The notes beneath the pieces are model-generated. The model was not told where the DNA came from. It saw only the letters and a list, made by a program, of their open reading frames with translations, and did no database searches. Source: Rhizobiaceae bacterium (GTDB lineage: Bacteria; Pseudomonadota; Alphaproteobacteria; Rhizobiales; Rhizobiaceae). From it: 64,000 bases of DNA. Location: positions 345,001 through 409,000 of the forward strand of contig JAILWO010000001.1 of NCBI GenBank assembly GCA_025698895.1. Direction: 5' to 3'. Every line of letters starts with the position of its first letter. Positions within the stretch are counted from its first letter, which is position 1. The translations under genes and the position numbers were made by a program. Positions 47,244 to 57,274 of this stretch are shown here, in pieces.

Positions 47244-48038
47244 ATGAGTTTATCCGCCCGGATCGCGCCACATCTTCCGTTTCTGCGACGGTTCTCACGA
47301 GCTGTCTCGGGTTCGCAGGCGAGTGGTGACGCCTTCGTGGCCGCGGTCCTTGAGGCAATCATTGCCGACACCAGCATATTTCCGGAAGCGAGCAGCGACC
47401 GGATCGCGCTCTACAAGGTCTTTGCCAGGTTGTTTTCCTCGATCGCGATCAAGATTCCGCAGGAGGCCCCGGCTTCCGCCTGGGAAGCAAGGGCGCAGGC
47501 CAATCTCGGCTCCTTGGCGCCCAAACCAAGGCAGGCGTTCCTGCTTGTCGCGGTCGAAGGTTTCTCCGACGATCAGGCCGCCGAAATCCTTGATGTCTCG
47601 GAGAGGGAGTTTTCAGATCTTCTTGCCGAAGCGTCCGGCGAGATTTCCCGGCAGGTCGCGACCGACATCATGATCATCGAGGACGAGCCGCTGATCGCGA
47701 TGGATATCGAAGAAATGGTCGAGAGCCTTGGACATCGCGTAGTGGGCGTGGCCCGGACGCATGAGGAGGCGACGGCGCTGTTCCACAAGGAGCGGCCGCG
47801 CATGATCCTCGCCGACATTCAGCTCGCCGATGGAAGCTCCGGTATCGACGCGGTGAACGAGATTCTGGCCGCCCATCCGGTGCCGGTCATCTTCATCACG
47901 GCATTCCCCGAACGGCTCCTGACGGGAGAGCGGCCAGAACCCGCCTTCCTCGTGACCAAGCCGTTCAATCCCGACATGGTGAAGGCGCTGATCAGCCAGG
48001 CGTTGTTCTTCGACCGGCAGGCGAAAGCCGCGGCGTGA
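47244..48038 (+). CDS. phyR: General stress response anti-anti-sigma response regulator PhyR
   Basis: A 264-residue two-part regulator. Residues about 1-138 mimic an EcfG-type sigma factor (LRRFSRAVSGSQASGDAFVA, FLLVAVEGFSDDQAAEILDV). Residues about 140-256 are a receiver with acid pocket E146/D147, phosphoacceptor D191 (MILADIQLADG), T219 (FITAFPE) and K239. When phosphorylated, PhyR captures NepR and frees EcfG. The ATG at 47244 follows GAGGGAGACGA. It is divergent from nepR-ecfG across a 240-bp region carrying both EcfG-type promoters. Confidence 0.95.
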   Translation: MSLSARIAPHLPFLRRFSRAVSGSQASGDAFVAAVLEAIIADTSIFPEASSDRIALYKVFARLFSSIAIKIPQEAPASAWEARAQANLGSLAPKPRQAFLLVAVEGFSDDQAAEILDVSEREFSDLLAEASGEISRQVATDIMIIEDEPLIAMDIEEMVESLGHRVVGVARTHEEATALFHKERPRMILADIQLADGSSGIDAVNEILAAHPVPVIFITAFPERLLTGERPEPAFLVTKPFNPDMVKALISQALFFDRQAKAAA

Positions 48039-48066
48039 TCAGCCGGTAGCTGTACCCACTTCGCGC

Positions 48067-48092
48067 AAAGGGCTGCTTCGGCGGCCCTTTTT
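48067..48092 (+). terminator. Intrinsic terminator of phyR
   Basis: AAAGGGCTGC-TTCG-GCGGCCCTTT followed by further T residues: a 10-bp stem with one G-U pair and a UUCG loop. It lies 29 bp after the phyR stop. Confidence 0.85.
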
Positions 48093-48115
48093 GCGTCGGT
48101 GCGGCTTCGGCGGCG

Positions 48116-48140
48116 GGAACGAAGCCGCCTGTATGGCGTT
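48116..48140 (+). promoter_or_regulatory. EcfG-type promoter of the DUF1328 gene (GGAAC-N16-CGTT)
   Basis: GGAAC (48116-48120) and CGTT (48137-48140) are 16 bases apart. The -10 is 28 bp upstream of the ATG at 48169, and the motif begins directly after the phyR terminator. Confidence 0.84.
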
Positions 48141-48168
48141 CCGATACGGAAATTGAAAGGAGATCGCC

Positions 48169-48336
48169 ATGCTTTACTGGGCTCTCGTATTCCTCATTGT
48201 CGCGATCATCGCCGGCGCGCTGGGATTTGGTGGAATCGCCGGCGCATCCGCCGGGATCGCACAGATTCTGTTCTTCGTCTTCCTCGCCTTGCTGGCGATC
48301 TCGCTGATCGCAGGCCTGGCGCGGCGCGCCCGATAG
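48169..48336 (+). CDS. DUF1328 (UPF0391) small membrane protein
   Basis: A 55-residue, almost entirely hydrophobic protein with two membrane helices: [20 protein letters not shown] and a second segment at about residues 32-50, ending LARRAR. The [23 protein letters not shown] pattern is the DUF1328 signature. A GAAAGGAGA ribosome binding site precedes it. The family has no known mechanism but is often stress-induced, which agrees with the exact EcfG-type promoter in front of it. Confidence 0.9.
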   Translation: MLYWALVFLIVAIIAGALGFGGIAGASAGIAQILFFVFLALLAISLIAGLARRAR

Positions 48337-48507
48337 GACGGCGGCCTGACGTGGCGGGGCGCGGCAGGGGTAATCCCCGGTTTTGCGAGGTTGAGATCGA
48401 TCCCCCTCAGTCGGTCTCATCACCCCGTCGGCCGGCCGGCCGAAAGCTGGCTGGTCGGCGGGGCTTTCCGTCCGAATGGCGCGCAACAGGATGCAGGGCA
48501 ACGGGAA

Positions 48508-49533
48508 ATGTCCATGGTAGACCCCGGCAGCCAGCGGCAGGAGCCTAACCAGCGCGAGAACGACAGGGCGGAAGCAGAAATCTGCAGGCGGCTGGTTTCC
48601 GTGCTCCCGCATACGGGTGTCTCGATCGCCCATCAGGACCCTTCGCTGCGGTATATCTGGGCACGTAACATCCCGCCATCATGGTCGCGCGGACCGGTGG
48701 CCGGCCAGAGCGACGAAGACCTCCTCCCAGCGAGCGTGGCCACGCGGCTGACGACAGAAAAGCGCAAGGCCCTTGAGCTAGGCCGTTCGCGCGACCTCGA
48801 ATTGCAGATCGAGGACGGGAGGCGCACCCGCTGGTTCCAAGTCCACATCGAACCGGAATTCGACCAGAACCGCGTCGTCATCGGCCTGACCAGTGCGATC
48901 GTCGATGCAACCGATCAGAAACGGCGCGAACAGACCCTGAGCGCTCTGCTTCGCGAGGTGAGCCACCGCTCCAAGAACCTGCTGGCGATCATTCTTTCGA
49001 TCGCGGGACAGACCGGGCGCTATTCAACGGATATCGCGACCTTTCTCGAGCGCTTCAGGGGGCGGATCCATTCGCTCTCCTTCTCGCAGGATCTGGTCAC
49101 CTCTTCGAACTGGCGCGGCGCAGCACTCGGGGAACTGATCCGCCAGCAGACCGCGCGTTACGCGGCCAATCCGGACCGGGACGTGGTGTTCACAGGCGTC
49201 GATCCTCGCCTCAACCCCGGCGGCGCGCTTCACATCGGCCTCGCGCTGCACGAGCTCGCGGTCAATTCGCTCAGCTACGGCGCGCTCTCACGGCCTGACG
49301 GGCGGGTCGAAATCTCGGCCACGCCTGTCGGCGACGGAGGGCTCGAGCTGGTCTGGCGCGAGGTCGTCAGCGGAGACGAGCCACTGCAACTGGGGGAGCG
49401 GCGGTTCGGCTCGATCGCACTGGAACGGGTCGTGCCGACAGCGATCGGCGGGCATGCATGCCTGGAAATGCTACCGGACGGGCTGCGCTACGCGCTCACC
49501 ATTCCAGCCGATCAGTTCGATCTCGACCAGTAG
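48508..49533 (+). CDS. Soluble HWE-family sensor histidine kinase with PAS-like domain
   Basis: A 341-residue kinase without membrane segments. Residues about 25-145 form a PAS-like sensor. The phosphoacceptor is H153 in LREVSHRSKNLLAIILSIAG. The HWE marks follow: W202 in TSSNWRGAALGELI and the N-box LHELAVNSLSYGAL (247-260). A shortened ATP-binding end, RFGSIALERVV, is also visible. HWE/HisKA2 kinases are the ones that phosphorylate PhyR or FATGUY receivers, and its place 470 bp after phyR makes it a good candidate. ATGs at 48508 and 48514 are both possible starts. Confidence 0.88.
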   Translation: MSMVDPGSQRQEPNQRENDRAEAEICRRLVSVLPHTGVSIAHQDPSLRYIWARNIPPSWSRGPVAGQSDEDLLPASVATRLTTEKRKALELGRSRDLELQIEDGRRTRWFQVHIEPEFDQNRVVIGLTSAIVDATDQKRREQTLSALLREVSHRSKNLLAIILSIAGQTGRYSTDIATFLERFRGRIHSLSFSQDLVTSSNWRGAALGELIRQQTARYAANPDRDVVFTGVDPRLNPGGALHIGLALHELAVNSLSYGALSRPDGRVEISATPVGDGGLELVWREVVSGDEPLQLGERRFGSIALERVVPTAIGGHACLEMLPDGLRYALTIPADQFDLDQ

Positions 49534-49558
49534 CGCCCGCAAGAAAAAAGGGAAGAAA

Positions 49559-49584
49559 AAGCCGGCCTCACATGAGGCCGGCTT
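49559..49584. terminator. Hairpin terminator between the HWE kinase gene and the next small gene
   Basis: A 12-bp inverted repeat, AAGCCGGCCTCA/TGAGGCCGGCTT, with only two bases between the arms. Flanking bases are A-rich on its left side, so the stronger T-run lies on the minus strand. It sits 25 bp after the kinase stop and probably ends that transcript while also blocking leftward read-through. Confidence 0.65.
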
Positions 49585-49746
49585 AAGTGACCTTGAAGCG
49601 ATGGGGGTGGGGGAAGCTTCAGGTCCGATGCAAAGGGCAAGGGGCATGGGGGTGCATTCCCTTTGGCATCGCCAGTTCAAACGCGTCCGCCTGAATTCCG
49701 TTCCGTACGATCCGGATATTTTTTTCCAGCGCCGGCCTGTCGCTCC

Positions 49747-49771
49747 GGAACCGAACTTTCCCGTTGCCGTT
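49747..49771 (+). promoter_or_regulatory. EcfG-type promoter of the 58-residue membrane protein gene (GGAAC-N16-CGTT)
   Basis: GGAAC (49747-49751) and CGTT (49768-49771) are 16 bases apart, with the -10 32 bp before the ATG at 49804. A second CGTT at 49762 is too close to be the -10. Confidence 0.8.
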
Positions 49772-49803
49772 CCCCGGTCAGGTAAACCAAGGGGAAGGAA
49801 GAG

Positions 49804-49980
49804 ATGCTCGCTCACATGCAACGGTTGGAGAACGCGGCCCGCCTTTCCCTGGGCCCCGAAGAGTCCGATCCGCTCCCGCCCGGACCGACCTATGGTCCGT
49901 TTGGCTATTTCAGACTGGCCATTCTGGTGCTGGCCGCAGTGATCGCGGCGCTTGGCGCGCTGAACTACTTCGCGGGCTGA
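49804..49980 (+). CDS. Small single-span membrane protein, predicted EcfG regulon
   Basis: A 58-residue protein: a polar N-terminal half (MLAHMQRLENAARLSLGPEE, then a Pro-rich turn PLPPGPTYGPFGYF) and one C-terminal membrane helix (residues about 37-54) ending NYFAG. No domain is recognised. Support for a real gene comes from an AAGGGGAAGGAAG ribosome binding site and an exact EcfG-type promoter 32 bp upstream. Confidence 0.72.
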   Translation: MLAHMQRLENAARLSLGPEESDPLPPGPTYGPFGYFRLAILVLAAVIAALGALNYFAG

Positions 49981-50093
49981 TAAGAGTAGCGGCACACTCC
50001 TCCGGCAAGGCGGTGTCGGCGCGGGCTGCCCTTGCTCGTCTTTTAGCCAGCTCCTCTTAACGGCGTGAATCTTCGCAGTGTGAAAGAGGTTGC

Positions 50094-50119
50094 GGAACTC
50101 ATCGGCCATCGGAGTCGTT
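50094..50119 (+). promoter_or_regulatory. EcfG-type promoter of the 110-residue hypothetical gene (GGAAC-N17-CGTT)
   Basis: GGAAC (50094-50098) and CGTT (50116-50119) are 17 bases apart. The -10 is 23 bp before the ATG at 50143, close but acceptable. Confidence 0.65.
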
Positions 50120-50142
50120 GTGGGGCCAAAAGGAACGAGACA

Positions 50143-50475
50143 ATGGAACACATCGCCGCGTTGCTGCTCATCATCGGCTGCTCCGACGACCTGGCGACTT
50201 GCAAGGAACTGCCAGCGCCGGTGCCGGTGTTCGAGACCTCCCAAGAATGCGAGGTGGAACTGGCCCGGGCGTTCACGCCTTATATCGACGAGTATCCGCA
50301 GGTCTTCGCGCAATGCGTGGCGGTTGATCCGGCACTTGAGGACGAGGACGCGGAGCTCGTATGGGACGTGCGCTCGGACGGGACTCTGTTCGCGGAAGTG
50401 GGCGATCCCGACGTCATGGTAGCCCAAGGCCGGCTGCCGTCCGGCCGGGGAGACCGGCTGACGGGCCGCAACTGA
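50143..50475 (+). CDS. Conserved hypothetical protein, possibly exported
   Basis: A 110-residue protein, MEHIAALLLIIGCSDDLATC, with a short hydrophobic N-terminus that is weak as a signal peptide. Four Cys are present, and an acidic central part (LEDEDAELVWDV) precedes a Gly/Arg-rich tail. I recognise no domain. It is preceded by an AAGGAACGAGA ribosome binding site and an N17 EcfG-type promoter. It probably belongs to the stress regulon; function unknown. Confidence 0.68.
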   Translation: MEHIAALLLIIGCSDDLATCKELPAPVPVFETSQECEVELARAFTPYIDEYPQVFAQCVAVDPALEDEDAELVWDVRSDGTLFAEVGDPDVMVAQGRLPSGRGDRLTGRN

Positions 50476-50557
50476 GTTGATTTCGCGTCCCGCCGGGAAT
50501 TCGCCACACCTGCGGACTAGCGCTTGTTGCATAGGGGCGACGACTATGGAGAGTTGG

Positions 50558-50824
50558 ATGAGGAAACTGGTTCTTGCGGCTTCGGTTGCGGCTGTGGCGG
50601 CTCTGGCCGGCTGCACGACGACCGAACAGGATGCGGCGCTTGGCGGCGTGGCCGGCGCGGCGATCGGCGGGCTGGCCACGGGATCGGCCGAAGGGGCGGT
50701 GCTCGGCGGTGTCGCCGGCGCGGCAACCGGTGCCCTCGTGAGCCGGGCTTCCCGGCGCGGCTGGTGCCGTTATCGCGACGAGTATGGCGACATCTACGAG
50801 GCACGTTGCCCGCGCGGATACTGA
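50558..50824 (+). CDS. Small lipoprotein with glycine-zipper segment
   Basis: An 88-residue predicted lipoprotein: MRKLVLAASVAAVAALAGC ends in the lipobox LAGC. The mature part has glycine-zipper repeats (LGGVAGAAIGGLATGSAEGA, VLGGVAGAATGALVS), as in outer-membrane 17-kDa-antigen/OsmB-like proteins. The C-terminus is basic and Cys-containing (RGWCRYRDEYGDIYEARC). An in-frame ATG at 50546 is an alternative start. No exact EcfG motif precedes it. It ends at a strong terminator shared with the convergent kinase gene. Confidence 0.8.
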   Translation: MRKLVLAASVAAVAALAGCTTTEQDAALGGVAGAAIGGLATGSAEGAVLGGVAGAATGALVSRASRRGWCRYRDEYGDIYEARCPRGY

Positions 50825-50844
50825 TCGAAAGCGATCTTCTCCGG

Positions 50845-50874
50845 AAGGCCGCGGCGCCTGAGCCGCGGCCTTTT
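50845..50874. terminator. Bidirectional terminator between the lipoprotein and CHASE-kinase genes
   Basis: A 10-bp perfect stem, AAGGCCGCGG (50845-50854) pairing with CCGCGGCCTT (50863-50872), is followed by TTTTCATTT on the plus strand. It serves the lipoprotein gene ending at 50824 and overlaps the very end of the convergent kinase gene. Confidence 0.8.
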
Positions 50875-52508
50875 CATTTGAGCGGCACGCCGATCGTGAC
50901 CGTCAGCCCCTCTTCGTCGTAGCGACGTTCTATCTCGCCGCCGAGTTCACGCTTGATGTTCATGTCGATCAGCTTGGTGCCGAAGCCCGTCTTCGCCGGC
51001 GCGACCGCCTTGCCAGCCGACTTCTCCGACCAGGTGAGCACGAGGCGGCGGGCGGACCTCGATCCCACGACCTTCCAGTTGACCTCGAGCTTCACGCCGG
51101 CGGCATCGGCGTCGGCGTACTTCAACGCGTTCGTGGCCAGTTCATGGAACGTCAGGCCAAGCGCCTGGGTGGTTGCCTCGTCGAGCTCGACAGTTGGACC
51201 CGATAAATTCTCCCGGTCCATGTCCTTGCCGAACACCTGCTGGAGTTCGGTCACGAGAAGCTCGCCCAGGTCCGCCTTCTGCCAGCGCGACCGGGTGAGC
51301 ATGTCCTGCGACGCCGCCATGGCCTGCAGCCGCGCCGAAAACGATTCGGTGAAGGTGGCCAGATCCGGCGCATGCGCGGCCGTCTGGCGCGCCATCGCCA
51401 GCACCCTCGTGATCGAATTCTTGATCCGATGCTTCATTTCCTGAAGCATGAGATCCTTTTCCATCAGGCTGGATTCCATCGTTCGGTGGAGCGCGGCGCT
51501 GGCCTCCACGGCGCGCTGCTGCGACTTGGCGGCCATGGCGAGCGCGAATGCCAGGAGCAGCCCGACGAGGCCGATCGCAAAGGGTATGATCATGGTCGTC
51601 GGCGCCTCGAAGCCCCGCGCCGGTCTGAAGGTGGCGGTCCACACCCGCCCGCCGAAGCGGATCTGCCGCGTGGCGCGCACCTGTCCGTGCCAGTCTTCGT
51701 CCTCCGACGCCTGCCCCCGGAACAGGAGGGCCCCCTCCGCGGGATCGCCGTCATGGATCTCGATGGCCAGGGGCAGGACAGGGAGGCGGCCGAGCGCGGC
51801 GTTGAAGAGTTCCGCCGCCCTGAAGGGCGCATAGACGAACCCATCCGCGCTCGTGGCGCGCGGCGTTCCGTCCGAGCCCTCCTCGGTACGGGCGCGAAGC
51901 GGCATGTAGACGAGGAAGCCAGGCGCCTCGTTGCCTTCCTCGTTCTGGACGAGGTGGACCATTCCGGTGGCGGCCGGTTCGCCGGTCTCCAGCGCGCGCG
52001 CCATCGCATCGCGGCGGACCGGCTCCGAATACATGTCGTAGCCGAGCGCGACCCGGTTGCGCTCGTCGAGCGGTTCCAGCAGGACGATCACGGCCCGCCA
52101 ATCCGCGTCCGTTTCCTCAGGCCAGATCGGCTGGCGTATCTCGTAGTTACTTTCGATCTCCTGCTCCACGGCGCCTTCGCCGCCGGGCGCGACAAGGCGC
52201 GCGAAGCCCACGCCCCGGACCCCGGAATAGCGCGTCTCGATGCGCATCTGGTCGATGAAGCGCCGGAACTCGGGGCGGTCAACTGTACCGCCGCGCGTTT
52301 CCACGAAGGCGTGAGCCGCGCGCAACAAGGACTGGTGAAGCTCCAACCGCGCCTCTATTCGCGCGAGCGCGTCATCGGCGGCGGCGTCGAACTTGATCTG
52401 CGTGGCCTCACGCGCCGAGTTGAAGGCGATGACGGCCGTGGCCAGGCTTGCCGCGGCGACGGCGGCGAAAACGACGATTGGCAGGTATCTTCTCAAGGCC
52501 GGCCGCAC
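50874..52508 (-). CDS. Membrane sensor histidine kinase, CHASE domain plus HWE kinase
   Basis: A 544-residue kinase with a transmembrane helix at about residues 8-29 and a periplasmic CHASE sensor at about 60-295 ([44 protein letters not shown]). A second helix lies at about 306-327. The HWE core has H360 in [20 protein letters not shown], the W motif [14 protein letters not shown], and the N-box [18 protein letters not shown] domains bind small extracellular ligands. As an HWE kinase beside the GSR locus it is a candidate input to PhyR or the FATGUY receiver. No own regulator gene is adjacent. Confidence 0.9.
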   Translation of the reverse strand: MRPALRRYLPIVVFAAVAAASLATAVIAFNSAREATQIKFDAAADDALARIEARLELHQSLLRAAHAFVETRGGTVDRPEFRRFIDQMRIETRYSGVRGVGFARLVAPGGEGAVEQEIESNYEIRQPIWPEETDADWRAVIVLLEPLDERNRVALGYDMYSEPVRRDAMARALETGEPAATGMVHLVQNEEGNEAPGFLVYMPLRARTEEGSDGTPRATSADGFVYAPFRAAELFNAALGRLPVLPLAIEIHDGDPAEGALLFRGQASEDEDWHGQVRATRQIRFGGRVWTATFRPARGFEAPTTMIIPFAIGLVGLLLAFALAMAAKSQQRAVEASAALHRTMESSLMEKDLMLQEMKHRIKNSITRVLAMARQTAAHAPDLATFTESFSARLQAMAASQDMLTRSRWQKADLGELLVTELQQVFGKDMDRENLSGPTVELDEATTQALGLTFHELATNALKYADADAAGVKLEVNWKVVGSRSARRLVLTWSEKSAGKAVAPAKTGFGTKLIDMNIKRELGGEIERRYDEEGLTVTIGVPLK

Positions 52509-52599
52509 CTTCCCTCATATGCAGCCTTCATAGCAACCGGGACCGTCAATGCAACCGGCAGGCCGTCGCGACGCCGCGGTATGACCGGCGATGCTCCTG

Positions 52600-53388
52600 T
52601 CAGGCGACCGCGGTCAGCGCGCCCGGACCCGGCGTGGCGCCCGCAGGGCATTTGCCGAGGATGATCATGCCCAGCACTTCGTCCTCGGTGACGTCCTCGG
52701 TCCGCGCGGTGCCCACGACCTGCCCGTTCTTCATCACGCACACACGATCGGCCAGGTGGAACACGTCGTGTATGTCGTGACTGATGAGGAAGATGCCGAT
52801 CCCGCTGTCTTTGAGCTGCTTGACCAGTTCGCTCACCTGCGCGGTCTCCTGCGGTCCGAGCGCGGCCGTCGGCTCGTCCATGATCAGGATACGGGCGTTG
52901 AAATGGATCGCGCGCGCGATCGCGACGGACTGGCGCTGCCCGCCGGAGAGCTTCACCACGGGATCCTTGAAGCGCTGAAAGCGCGGATTGAGCCGGCCCA
53001 TCACCTCGCGCGTCTGATGCTCCATCGCCACGTCGTCGAGCGTGCCCCAGCGTGTGCGCAGTTCGCGGCCGAGAAAGAGATTGGCCGCCGCGTCGACATT
53101 GTCCGCCAGCGCGAGCGTCTGGTAGATCGTCTCGATCCCGTATTTCTTGGCGTCGCGCGGATTGTCGATCTGCGCTTCCTCGCCATCGACGAAGATCTGG
53201 CCGGCGTCGCGCTTGTAGGCACCCGACAGGATCTTGATCAGGGTCGACTTGCCGGCGCCATTGTGGCCGAGCAGGGCCACGACCTCGCCCTTGTGCAGAT
53301 CGACGGAGGCGCGATCGACGGCATGGATGCCGCCGAACGAGATCGAGATGTCGCGCAATTCCACAAGTGGGGTCTGGGTCGCGTCCAT
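52600..53388 (-). CDS. xylG: Sugar ABC transporter ATP-binding protein (xylose type, single ATPase domain)
   Basis: A 262-residue ATPase that powers import by the permease encoded just upstream. Motifs: Walker [14 protein letters not shown], signature [14 protein letters not shown], Walker [15 protein letters not shown], and a switch His in [10 protein letters not shown]. Enteric XylG and RbsA have two fused ATPase halves of about 500 residues; this protein has one, as in the rhizobial FrcA-type systems, so it must act as a dimer. It follows the permease gene by 9 bp. Confidence 0.88.
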   Translation of the reverse strand: MDATQTPLVELRDISISFGGIHAVDRASVDLHKGEVVALLGHNGAGKSTLIKILSGAYKRDAGQIFVDGEEAQIDNPRDAKKYGIETIYQTLALADNVDAAANLFLGRELRTRWGTLDDVAMEHQTREVMGRLNPRFQRFKDPVVKLSGGQRQSVAIARAIHFNARILIMDEPTAALGPQETAQVSELVKQLKDSGIGIFLISHDIHDVFHLADRVCVMKNGQVVGTARTEDVTEDEVLGMIILGKCPAGATPGPGALTAVA

Positions 53389-53397
53389 CGGCTTCTC

Positions 53398-54708
<1,311 letters not shown>

Positions 54709-54787
54709 GGCTACCTCCCTCGCCGCGCCAGCGTTCTCGTGACCGGTCGTGGCGCGGGAAGTCTAGCAGGAATACGTGTTTGGGAAA

Positions 54788-54816
54788 GACGCCGCGACGA
54801 AACCCGCCGCGGCGTC
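54788..54816 (-). terminator. Partial terminator/attenuator between xylF and xylH
   Basis: A 9-bp stem, GACGCCGCG (54788-54796) pairing with CGCGGCGTC (54808-54816), lies 20 bp beyond the xylF stop. Read on the minus strand it is followed by TTTCCC. Such hairpins behind binding-protein genes usually let the binding protein be made in excess over the membrane parts; that role is inferred here. Confidence 0.55.
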
Positions 54817-54835
54817 CTGATCGCTGGAGATCGGA

Positions 54836-55876
54836 TCAGTCGCAGGCGGCGACCGAACCGCTCTCGACGCCCTGACACACGACGTCCTTGGACACCCAGC
54901 CGGCGTCGATGACCACGTCGAGATTGTCCTTGGTGATCGGGACCGGGGTGAGGAACACCGAGTTCATGGTCAAGCCACCGGGCGTCTCGAACTGAACGAC
55001 ATCGGGGATCTCGTCCATGGCGGTGCCATCGGCGAGCTGTGACGCGATTTCCGCGGCGTTCTTGCCGAGGTCGCGGGCGTCCTTCCACACCGACACGGTC
55101 TGCGTGCCGAGCGCGACGCGGTTGAGCGCGGCATGATCGCCGTCCTGTCCAGACACCGGCACCGAGCCCGCCAGACCTTGCGCCTGCAGGGCGGCCACCA
55201 CGCCACCCGCCGTGCCGTCATTGGAAGCCACGACAGCGTCGACCTCGTTGTTGTTGGTGGTCAGGATCTGCTCCATGTTGCGCTGCGCGTTGGCCGGCAA
55301 CCAGCCATCGGTATAGGCCTCGCCGACATTCTTGATCTTGCCGGAATCGATGGCCTCCTTGAGCACCTCCATCTGGCCCGAGAACAGGAAGTCCGCGTTC
55401 GGGTCGGCCGAAGAGCCCTTGATGAAGGCGTAGTTGCCTTCCGGCTGCACCTTATACACCTCGCGAGCCTGCATGCGGCCGACTTCCTTGTTGTCGAAGG
55501 TGAGGTAGAAGGCGTTTTCGTTCTCGATCAGACGGTCATAGGCGATGACCGGTATGCCCTCGTTGACGGCCTTCTCGACCGCCGGACCGATGGCCGATGC
55601 GTCCTGCGCCAGGATGATCAGCGCATTGGCGCCCTGCGTGATGAGCGCCTCGACATCGGTCAGTTGCTTCGAGGCCGAAGACTGGGCATCGGCCGATATA
55701 TAGCTGTCGCCGGCGGCCTCGATCGCCTCCTTCATGGCGGCTTCGTCGGTTTTCCACCGCTCTTCCTGGAAATTCGACCAGGACACGCCGATGATCTTGC
55801 CTTCGGCGGCGGCCTGGGAAACCAGAGCGAACGAAAGGGCGGCGCCCGCCAGCATGGCGGCTGCGAATGTCTTCAT
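54836..55876 (-). CDS. xylF: D-xylose-binding periplasmic protein XylF
   Basis: A 346-residue periplasmic sugar-binding protein with a signal peptide ending near residue 24 (LVSQAAAEG). The mature start [20 protein letters not shown] is characteristic of XylF. The ligand-pocket blocks [34 protein letters not shown] and [12 protein letters not shown] are present. Xylose is the predicted substrate; arabinose-like sugars cannot be excluded. It is first in xylF-xylH-xylG and divergent from the ROK regulator gene, with a palindromic operator between. Confidence 0.9.
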   Translation of the reverse strand: MKTFAAAMLAGAALSFALVSQAAAEGKIIGVSWSNFQEERWKTDEAAMKEAIEAAGDSYISADAQSSASKQLTDVEALITQGANALIILAQDASAIGPAVEKAVNEGIPVIAYDRLIENENAFYLTFDNKEVGRMQAREVYKVQPEGNYAFIKGSSADPNADFLFSGQMEVLKEAIDSGKIKNVGEAYTDGWLPANAQRNMEQILTTNNNEVDAVVASNDGTAGGVVAALQAQGLAGSVPVSGQDGDHAALNRVALGTQTVSVWKDARDLGKNAAEIASQLADGTAMDEIPDVVQFETPGGLTMNSVFLTPVPITKDNLDVVIDAGWVSKDVVCQGVESGSVAACD

Positions 55877-55934
55877 GATGTTCCTCCCTGCGCCGATGCG
55901 GCGCGCGATCTTCGGTTGCACCGTCGGAAGCTCT

Positions 55935-55955
55935 TTTTTTCGAGCCTCGAAAAAA
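55935..55955. promoter_or_regulatory. 21-bp perfect palindrome, probable ROK operator
   Basis: TTTTTTCGAG-C-CTCGAAAAAA is a perfect inverted repeat centred at 55945. It lies in the 162-bp region between the divergent xylF and ROK-regulator genes, 59 bp from the xylF start. ROK repressors such as NagC and XylR bind AT-rich palindromes of this kind, with T-runs and A-runs on the outside. The assignment to this regulator is inference. Confidence 0.78.
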
Positions 55956-56038
55956 TAGTGACTCATGCCCCCTGCTCTGTCAATATCGATTTGTCCCGGC
56001 GCGGGTGGAGGCACGCGCCGGCGGGAGGAGTTCAGGAC

Positions 56039-57268
56039 ATGACCGTTGGTCACCGGCCCGACGATCTCAGGCGGCGCAACCGCGCCATGGCGATCGCGGC
56101 GGTTCGCAAGCTCGAGAGCGCCTCACGCACCGAAATCGCGACCGCGACCGGCCTGTCGCCATCGACCATCTCCGCTATTTCCTCCGACCTGATCGCCGAG
56201 GGCGTGCTGGCCACCGGCACCGTCGCCGACGCCGGCCACGCCCGGCGCGGCCGACCGCAGGTCGGGCTGGTGCTGGAGCCACGCGCCGCCTCGGTCGTCA
56301 CCCTTGCGCTTCGGCTCAACGCACTGTCGTCCGCGCTGATCGATTATCGCGGTCAGATCATCCGGGCCGACACGATCCGAATACCAACCGGGGAAATGGA
56401 CGGACAGGCGCTCATCAAGGCAGCGATCAGGGCGATCAAACAGTTGAATGCCGGCGAGGAGACGCCCGTCATGCGCATCGCCATTGCCGTCCAGGGCACG
56501 ACCGACGCGCATCGGCGGGCGATGCTGTGGTCGCCGATCACCGTCGCGACCGACGTCGATTTCGCCTTGGCGCTGGAGGATGAATTCCGCATGCCGGTGA
56601 CCATCGACAATGACTGCAACATGATGGCCGAGGCGCTGCGCTGGCGTGATCCGGCGACCTATCGCGACGACTTCCTGGCCATCCTGCTTTCCGACGGGAT
56701 CGGCATGGGGCTGATGATGAAGGGCAAGCTGTTCACCGGCGGTCATTCGTCCGGCGGCGAATTCGGCCACATGGTGGTGCGTCCCGAGGGTGCCCTGTGC
56801 CGATGCGGGCGCCAGGGCTGCGTGGAGGCCTATGCAGGCAATTACGCGATCTGGCGCGCGGCGCGCGGCCTGCCCGAGACCTCCAAACCGGAAGGCGATC
56901 GCGAACCCGAGGACATGCTGGCCCTGGCCAGGGCGGCCAGGCGCGGCGACGGACCGGAGCGGGCCGCCTTCCGGGCGGCCGGAGAGGCTGTCGGCTACGG
57001 GCTGGGAAGCCTGTTCGCCCTGATCGACGCGGCGCCCGTCGCCTTTATCGGACCCGGGGCAGGCGCGCTCGACCTGATGGAAGAACCGATGCGCGACGCC
57101 ATCCTCAAGACCGCCGGCGGCGAGCACAGCCAGGCGCTGTCCTTCGCGACCTTTCCCGAGGAACTGCCGCTAATCAGGCAGGGCAGCGCGATGCGCGCGC
57201 TGACGGCGATCGACGACATGTTCGCCGCGCGCGGCCCTGTCCGCGAGCGGCATCGAAGATCGGCGTGA
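56039..57268 (+). CDS. xylR: ROK-family transcriptional repressor (XylR-like)
   Basis: A 409-residue regulator: an N-terminal MarR-like helix-turn-helix (about residues 15-75, [20 protein letters not shown]) and a ROK sugar-kinase-like domain. The ROK marks are [20 protein letters not shown] (zinc-binding CxCGxxGC) and the preceding [11 protein letters not shown]. It is divergent from the xylose importer genes and is expected to repress them until the sugar binds. The symbol is by analogy and context. Confidence 0.85.
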   Translation: MTVGHRPDDLRRRNRAMAIAAVRKLESASRTEIATATGLSPSTISAISSDLIAEGVLATGTVADAGHARRGRPQVGLVLEPRAASVVTLALRLNALSSALIDYRGQIIRADTIRIPTGEMDGQALIKAAIRAIKQLNAGEETPVMRIAIAVQGTTDAHRRAMLWSPITVATDVDFALALEDEFRMPVTIDNDCNMMAEALRWRDPATYRDDFLAILLSDGIGMGLMMKGKLFTGGHSSGGEFGHMVVRPEGALCRCGRQGCVEAYAGNYAIWRAARGLPETSKPEGDREPEDMLALARAARRGDGPERAAFRAAGEAVGYGLGSLFALIDAAPVAFIGPGAGALDLMEEPMRDAILKTAGGEHSQALSFATFPEELPLIRQGSAMRALTAIDDMFAARGPVRERHRRSA

Positions 57269-57274
57269 ATTCCT

